A stretch of 64,000 nucleotides of DNA, from contig UQKQ01000001.1 in NCBI GenBank assembly GCA_900541645.1, positions 310,001 to 374,000 on the forward strand, written 5' to 3'. The DNA comes from an uncultured Collinsella sp. (GTDB taxonomy: Bacteria; Actinomycetota; Coriobacteriia; Coriobacteriales; Coriobacteriaceae). Below are positions 60,175 to 64,000 of the stretch, in pieces. Position 1 is the first letter of the stretch; every line of letters starts with the position of its first letter. The position numbers and the translations under genes were made by a program. The notes below the pieces were generated by a model. It did not search any database. It had not been told where the DNA came from and was given only the letters and a program-made list of their open reading frames with translations.

Positions 60175-60507
60175 GGTAGCTAATTTGGGACGGAGCTTTT
60201 TTGACTACTTTCGGAGAATAGCGCCTTCTTGCTCGGTAAGCGCGAGAAATGAGGAACGTCTGCGTCCTCGGCAGTGCGAAAATGCTCGAAAAACCGTCGC
60301 AACGGAGTCAAACGACGTTGCGACGGTTCTTTTTTGGCTGCCCGCTGGCTAAGTGAGTAGACTTTTTTGGAAATGCCGAGCAGCCGGCAAATTTGCCTCA
60401 ACAAAACCGCAGGTCACTGACTTGTGTTTTGCCGGTGTGGTCAGGGATTCGGCAAAAGTCTACTCACTTAGTTTTGCGTGTCGCAAATCGTCCGCAACGA
60501 GACCCCC
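60175..60507. repeat. Interspersed ~330 bp repeat, copy 2
   Basis: Matches 57144-57413 block by block. The internal 18-base inverted repeat (60349-60366 with 60454-60471) is perfect here. This copy also contains an intact terminator hairpin (60292-60337) that is degraded in copy 1, and about 60 extra bases near its left side. No gene. Confidence 0.75.
60292..60337 (+). terminator. Intrinsic terminator inside repeat copy 2
   Basis: AACCGTCGCAAC and GTTGCGACGGTT are perfect complements around a 13-base loop, followed by CTTTTTT. It would end the metallophosphatase transcript. Confidence 0.85.
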
Positions 60508-60518
60508 CATTGCGCCAA

Positions 60519-62093
60519 TTAGGCGCCGTACGGGTTGCGGTCGCGCTCGATGCGTTGGCGGATGTGGGCGTATTCGATAATCAGCAGCACCAGGAGTAGG
60601 GCCATGATGGCTAGGTAGCTCACCACGGCGCCCATCAGACCCAGCAGGTTGATCAGGATCACCGGCAGCACTACGCTTACGGCGAAGCAGATCAGGTAGA
60701 TTTTGGTGACGTCGCCGGCATGGCGCAGCACCGTGATGATGGCGTAGAGAAAGTCGATGGCCGCGGTGACGCCGCCGGCGACAACCATCAGCAGTGCCAG
60801 CGTGCGGTAGCGCTCAAAATTGAGGCCGTACATGAAGCTCATGAGGGGAATACCGGGACCTGCCATAAATGCGGCGCACACGCTGGTGATGACCACGATC
60901 AGTGCCATAACGGCAACAATAATCAGGTCAAAGCGACGACGCTTGCGAGGATTAGCCCAAATGCTCGACAAACGCAGGAGCTGCGGTTTATAGATAAATC
61001 CAATGCTCAACAAAATAGCCTGCGCCGGAAAGAACAGGGCATTAAAGTACAGCTGATACTTGTAGGCCAGCGTGCCTTCCATCACGAACTTGGGCATGCT
61101 CTCGATAAGGTTGAACAGGAACAGCGCGCCAAAAAGCGGGGCGCACTGGATAAACAGGTGACCGACCTCGCGCAGGCTCACGCGGCGCGATTTTTCGGTT
61201 TCGAGCAGGGCGAGCGGCGCGGTGACCAGAACGAGCGAGGCGATCGCGGTAACACCCATGGCCATGGCGGCGATGGGCATGCTGCGCGTGAGGAACAGTA
61301 CCACGCTAAAGACCGCGATGACGCCGACGGATCGTAGCGTTTGGCTCATGCCGGCCAGGTAGAGTTTGTCGGCCTGCTGCAGGCGGCCCTCGTACACGTC
61401 GGCAATGCCGTCGATCACCTTATACAGGTAGACGCCCAGGCCGATTGTGGCCATCTGCGCATCGTAGCCGCGGGCGCTGCTGTATACCAGGCCGCATGCC
61501 AGCGCGAGCGCTCCGCAGATCCAGCGGTTGAGCTGGTAAGAGGCAAAGGACGTCTTTTCGTCGATGTCCGAGACCTGGAAATTGCGCACGCCGTAGTTGC
61601 ACGCGATCATGATGAGCGTGCCGGTGACAAAGGCGATGGAGAATTTGCCAGCCTCCTCGGCGCCCACGAGCTGTGTGGACACGATGGTGAGCAACGGAAA
61701 CGCCATGCCCCATACGGCGGTGCCCAGGGTATTCCAAAGGTAGTCGCGACGGGTGGCGTGATCTTCGTACTCGGCTTCTTGCGTGGAGAAGCCGCCGCCG
61801 TAGACGGCTCCGAGCAGGCGGTTCCACCAGGCATTGACCATGCGGTGGATGGGGCCGGGCTGGCGATCGCGCTCGCGGCGACGGCGTGTGGCCTGGCTGC
61901 TGTCGGGACCGCCGGCGTTACGCTGGCTTAGCTCTTGGATTCGTGCGAGCTCCTCGGCGGTGTGCGATGCGGGGAACAGGCCGTTCTCGATGCGTCCGCC
62001 CTGCCCGTGCGCCCCGTCCGATACGGTGGGGTCGGCGACGCCATTGCGGCGGGCGATGGCGCGGCGAATGCTATCGATGGGCGTGATGCTCAA
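60519..62093 (-). CDS. Polysaccharide flippase-like multi-pass membrane protein
   Basis: The 524-residue product has about 12 hydrophobic helices after a basic cytoplasmic N-terminus (residues 1-110, rich in R and Q). Segments such as FPLLTIVSTQLVGAEEAGKFSIAF and RNFQVSDIDEKTSFASYQLNRW match MATE/Wzx-like (MOP superfamily) flippases of surface polysaccharides. No glycosyltransferase genes adjoin. I favour a TTG start at 62093, with AAAGGA about 7 bases upstream; the frame stays open to 62411, but that part runs through the GGGGAC palindromes and looks non-coding. Confidence 0.78.
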   Translation of the reverse strand: MSITPIDSIRRAIARRNGVADPTVSDGAHGQGGRIENGLFPASHTAEELARIQELSQRNAGGPDSSQATRRRRERDRQPGPIHRMVNAWWNRLLGAVYGGGFSTQEAEYEDHATRRDYLWNTLGTAVWGMAFPLLTIVSTQLVGAEEAGKFSIAFVTGTLIMIACNYGVRNFQVSDIDEKTSFASYQLNRWICGALALACGLVYSSARGYDAQMATIGLGVYLYKVIDGIADVYEGRLQQADKLYLAGMSQTLRSVGVIAVFSVVLFLTRSMPIAAMAMGVTAIASLVLVTAPLALLETEKSRRVSLREVGHLFIQCAPLFGALFLFNLIESMPKFVMEGTLAYKYQLYFNALFFPAQAILLSIGFIYKPQLLRLSSIWANPRKRRRFDLIIVAVMALIVVITSVCAAFMAGPGIPLMSFMYGLNFERYRTLALLMVVAGGVTAAIDFLYAIITVLRHAGDVTKIYLICFAVSVVLPVILINLLGLMGAVVSYLAIMALLLVLLIIEYAHIRQRIERDRNPYGA

Positions 62094-62193
62094 AGCGGAG
62101 TCCTTTCTATTGCTGCGCTCTAGTATAGACGCGACGGTGTTCGTTCGTGTTTTTGAACAGGTTGTTCGATAATTTCGGCGGCGCCATTCAGTA

Positions 62194-62253
62194 GCCGGCA
62201 CTCGGGGACGTTCCTTATGTGCCGGCACTTTAGGAACGTCCCCGAGTGCCGGC
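62194..62253. repeat. 22-bp-arm GGGGACGTTCC palindrome
   Basis: Arms at 62194-62215 and 62232-62253 are perfect complements (GCCGGCACTCGGGGACG...). The loop repeats part of the arm (TGCCGGCACTTT). Same family core as 7029-7085. Confidence 0.8.
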
Positions 62254-62256
62254 ATC

Positions 62257-62332
62257 CGGGGACGCTCCTTGGTTGTTGCCTGTTCAAGAGTGTCCCCAAC
62301 GATTAGTCGTTTAAAAACGTCCCCAATGACTA
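62257..62332. repeat. Tandem GGGGAC palindrome fragments before pckA
   Basis: GGGGACGCTCCTTG pairs loosely with CAAGAGTGTCCCC (62257-62298). Directly after it, 62302-62332 matches the right half of the 57-base element at 7029-7085 with two or three changes. Together with 62194-62253 this fills most of the 380-base gap between the flippase and pckA; the remainder (62094-62190 and 62333-62460) shows no clear signal. Confidence 0.7.
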
Positions 62333-62472
62333 GGCCGCTTGCCTGCGATTTTTGACCGTTGGGCGGGCTTGCCGCCCTTGCCGCAAAAACGTTTTTGCAT
62401 ATCGGGTACAACGGGCTTTACGTGAGTAAAGTGCGCGTCGTGTCCTCGTGTCGCGTTTTTAAAGGAGGCCCC

Positions 62473-64000
62473 ATGCCTGGTGTTACCCCTGCAGATGTTT
62501 TGTCCAACTTTGGTATTACGCTGGTCGAAGATCCCGCCGAGAATCAGCCCCGTCTGCTGGTCGATCTACCCGCCGCGGAGCTCGTCGAGCACGCTATCCG
62601 CCGCGAAGAAGGCCGCATAGCATCCAACGGCGCGCTGGTGATCGAGACGGGGGAGCGCACTGGTCGTTCCCCCAATGACCGCTTTATCGTTGACACGCCC
62701 GACGTGCACGACAAGATCGCCTGGGGCGCCGTCAACCGACCGCTTTCGATCGAGAGCTACGAGACCATCAAGGCCGGCATCGTCGACTACCTCAACGAGC
62801 GCGACGTGTTCGTCACCCGCGGCATGGCCGGCGCCGACCGCAACCACACGCGCCGACTGCTCGTCGCCTGCGAGCGCGCCAGCCAGGCACTCTTCATTAA
62901 GCAGATGCTCGCCCGCCCGCTTGCCCGCGAAATCGCGCGCACCGGCGAGCCGGACTTCTGTGTGCTCGCCGCGCCGGGCTACCAGTGCGATCCCGCCATC
63001 AAGGGCCTCAACTCCAGCGCCGCCGTGGTCATCAACTTCCAGGAGCGCGTGATTTTGGTCGCGGGTACCGGCTACTCCGGCGAGATCAAAAAGTCCATCT
63101 TCAGCGTCATGAATTACCTGCTGCCCGTCGAGGACGACGTGCTGCCCATGCATTGCTCGGCCAGTATGGATCCCGTCACGCACGAGACCGCGGTGTTCTT
63201 TGGCCTGTCGGGCACCGGCAAGACCACGCTTTCGGCCAACCCCACGCGGCTGCTGATCGGCGACGACGAGCACGGTTGGTCCGACATGGGCATCTTCAAC
63301 ATCGAGGGTGGCTGCTACGCCAAATGCGAGGGCCTGGACGCGTTCCACGAGCCTGAGATCTTCAACGCCGTCCGCTTTGGCGCGATCTGCGAAAACGTGG
63401 TGCTCGACGAGAGCCGCAAGCCCAACTACGATGACGTCTCGGTCACGCACAACACGCGCGTGGCCTACCCTGTGGAGCACATTCCCAACGCGTGGACCAA
63501 GGGCATGGGCACCACTCCGAGCGTCGTGCTGTTTTTGACCTGCGACGCCTTTGGCGTGCTGCCGCCCATCTCGCACCTGACGGCCGACGCCGCCATGTAT
63601 CACTTTGTGACGGGCTTTACGGCCAAGATCCCCGGCACCGAGGTCGGCGTCACCGAGCCCACGCCCACGTTCTCTTCGCTGTTTGGCGAGCCGTTTATGC
63701 CGCTCGACCCCATGGTCTATGCCAAGATGCTCGGTGAGCGCATCGCCGACGGCCGCACGCGTGTGTACCTGGTCAACACCGGCTGGATTGGCGGCGGCTA
63801 CGGCGTGGGCCATCGCATCGAGCTTGCCTACACGCGCGCCCTGGTGGCCCGCGCCCTCGACGGTACCATCGAGGACAGCGAATTCGTGCATGACGATATC
63901 TTTAACGTTGACATTCCCACCACGTGCCACGGCGTGCCCGACGGCATCCTGGTGCCGCGCCAGTACTGGCAGAGCACCGCGCGCTACGACGAGGCGGCGC
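62473..64000 (+). CDS. pckA: Phosphoenolpyruvate carboxykinase (ATP), 3' end beyond window
   Basis: PckA interconverts oxaloacetate and PEP with ATP/ADP, at the node between glycolysis and the C4 branch. About 509 residues are present of roughly 530-540. Seen are TGERTGRSPNDRFIVD, the PEPCK P-loop FGLSGTGKTTLSANP (GLSGTGKT at 244-251), the second nucleotide/metal segment LIGDDEHGWSDMGIFNIEGGCYAK, and NTGWIGGGYGVGHRI. The ATG at 62473 follows AAAGGAGG by 4 bases, a very strong site. The frame is still open at base 64000. Confidence 0.96.
   Translation, partial: MPGVTPADVLSNFGITLVEDPAENQPRLLVDLPAAELVEHAIRREEGRIASNGALVIETGERTGRSPNDRFIVDTPDVHDKIAWGAVNRPLSIESYETIKAGIVDYLNERDVFVTRGMAGADRNHTRRLLVACERASQALFIKQMLARPLAREIARTGEPDFCVLAAPGYQCDPAIKGLNSSAAVVINFQERVILVAGTGYSGEIKKSIFSVMNYLLPVEDDVLPMHCSASMDPVTHETAVFFGLSGTGKTTLSANPTRLLIGDDEHGWSDMGIFNIEGGCYAKCEGLDAFHEPEIFNAVRFGAICENVVLDESRKPNYDDVSVTHNTRVAYPVEHIPNAWTKGMGTTPSVVLFLTCDAFGVLPPISHLTADAAMYHFVTGFTAKIPGTEVGVTEPTPTFSSLFGEPFMPLDPMVYAKMLGERIADGRTRVYLVNTGWIGGGYGVGHRIELAYTRALVARALDGTIEDSEFVHDDIFNVDIPTTCHGVPDGILVPRQYWQSTARYDEAA

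Noticed and set aside
62094..62411. N-terminal extension of the flippase-like protein
   Set aside because: The frame crosses the GGGGAC palindromes; the TTG at 62093 has a good ribosome site.

Overview
The window is a 64 kb stretch of a high-GC bacterial chromosome. Gene content points to Coriobacteriia, most likely Collinsella: queH/queA/tgt, an ATP-type pckA, Pst phosphate uptake, many short single-gene units, strong AAGGAG-type ribosome sites and abundant intergenic palindromes built around a GGGGAC core. The genus is an inference from style and protein content; there is no rRNA or tRNA gene here to test it.

Layout. 1-6750: translation and tRNA modification (MetRS-like protein, RsmB-type rRNA methylase, QueH, QueA). 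6751-10401: two palindrome-rich intergenic regions around a coiled-coil membrane-anchored protein and an SDR oxidoreductase. 10402-16501: tgt, a LOG protein, a DinJ/YafQ-type toxin-antitoxin pair, DegV, a HAD phosphatase and an M20 dipeptidase. 16891-20550: pstSCAB. 20756-26882: ABC-F ATPase, Cof-type HAD, a short DtxR-like regulator, and a metal cassette (P-type ATPase, separate HMA protein, ArsR regulator) with two palindromic operator sites. 27041-37783: a MITE-like element, two members of an unannotated nuclease-like family, an exonuclease, a His-rich metal exporter, and small metabolic genes. 38131-40491: serC-serA.

40800-57134 is a type 1 BREX phage-defence island in canonical order: brxA, brxB, brxC, pglX, pglZ, brxL. 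Three things are unusual. brxC is broken by one extra G in a G7 tract. brxA carries a G9 tract near its start. pglX is split: the methyltransferase part ends at the linker, the C-terminal domain is a separate downstream gene, and between them sits an AT-rich insert encoding a protein with a HEPN-type RNxxxH motif. Two unrecognised genes follow brxL on the same strand.

57135-64000: two copies of a ~300 bp interspersed repeat flanking a CPA1-type antiporter and a metallophosphatase, a polysaccharide flippase-like protein, another cluster of GGGGAC palindromes, and the start of pckA, which runs off the window.

Functional picture: mostly housekeeping genes in short transcription units, with one large defence island that looks phase-variable and modular.
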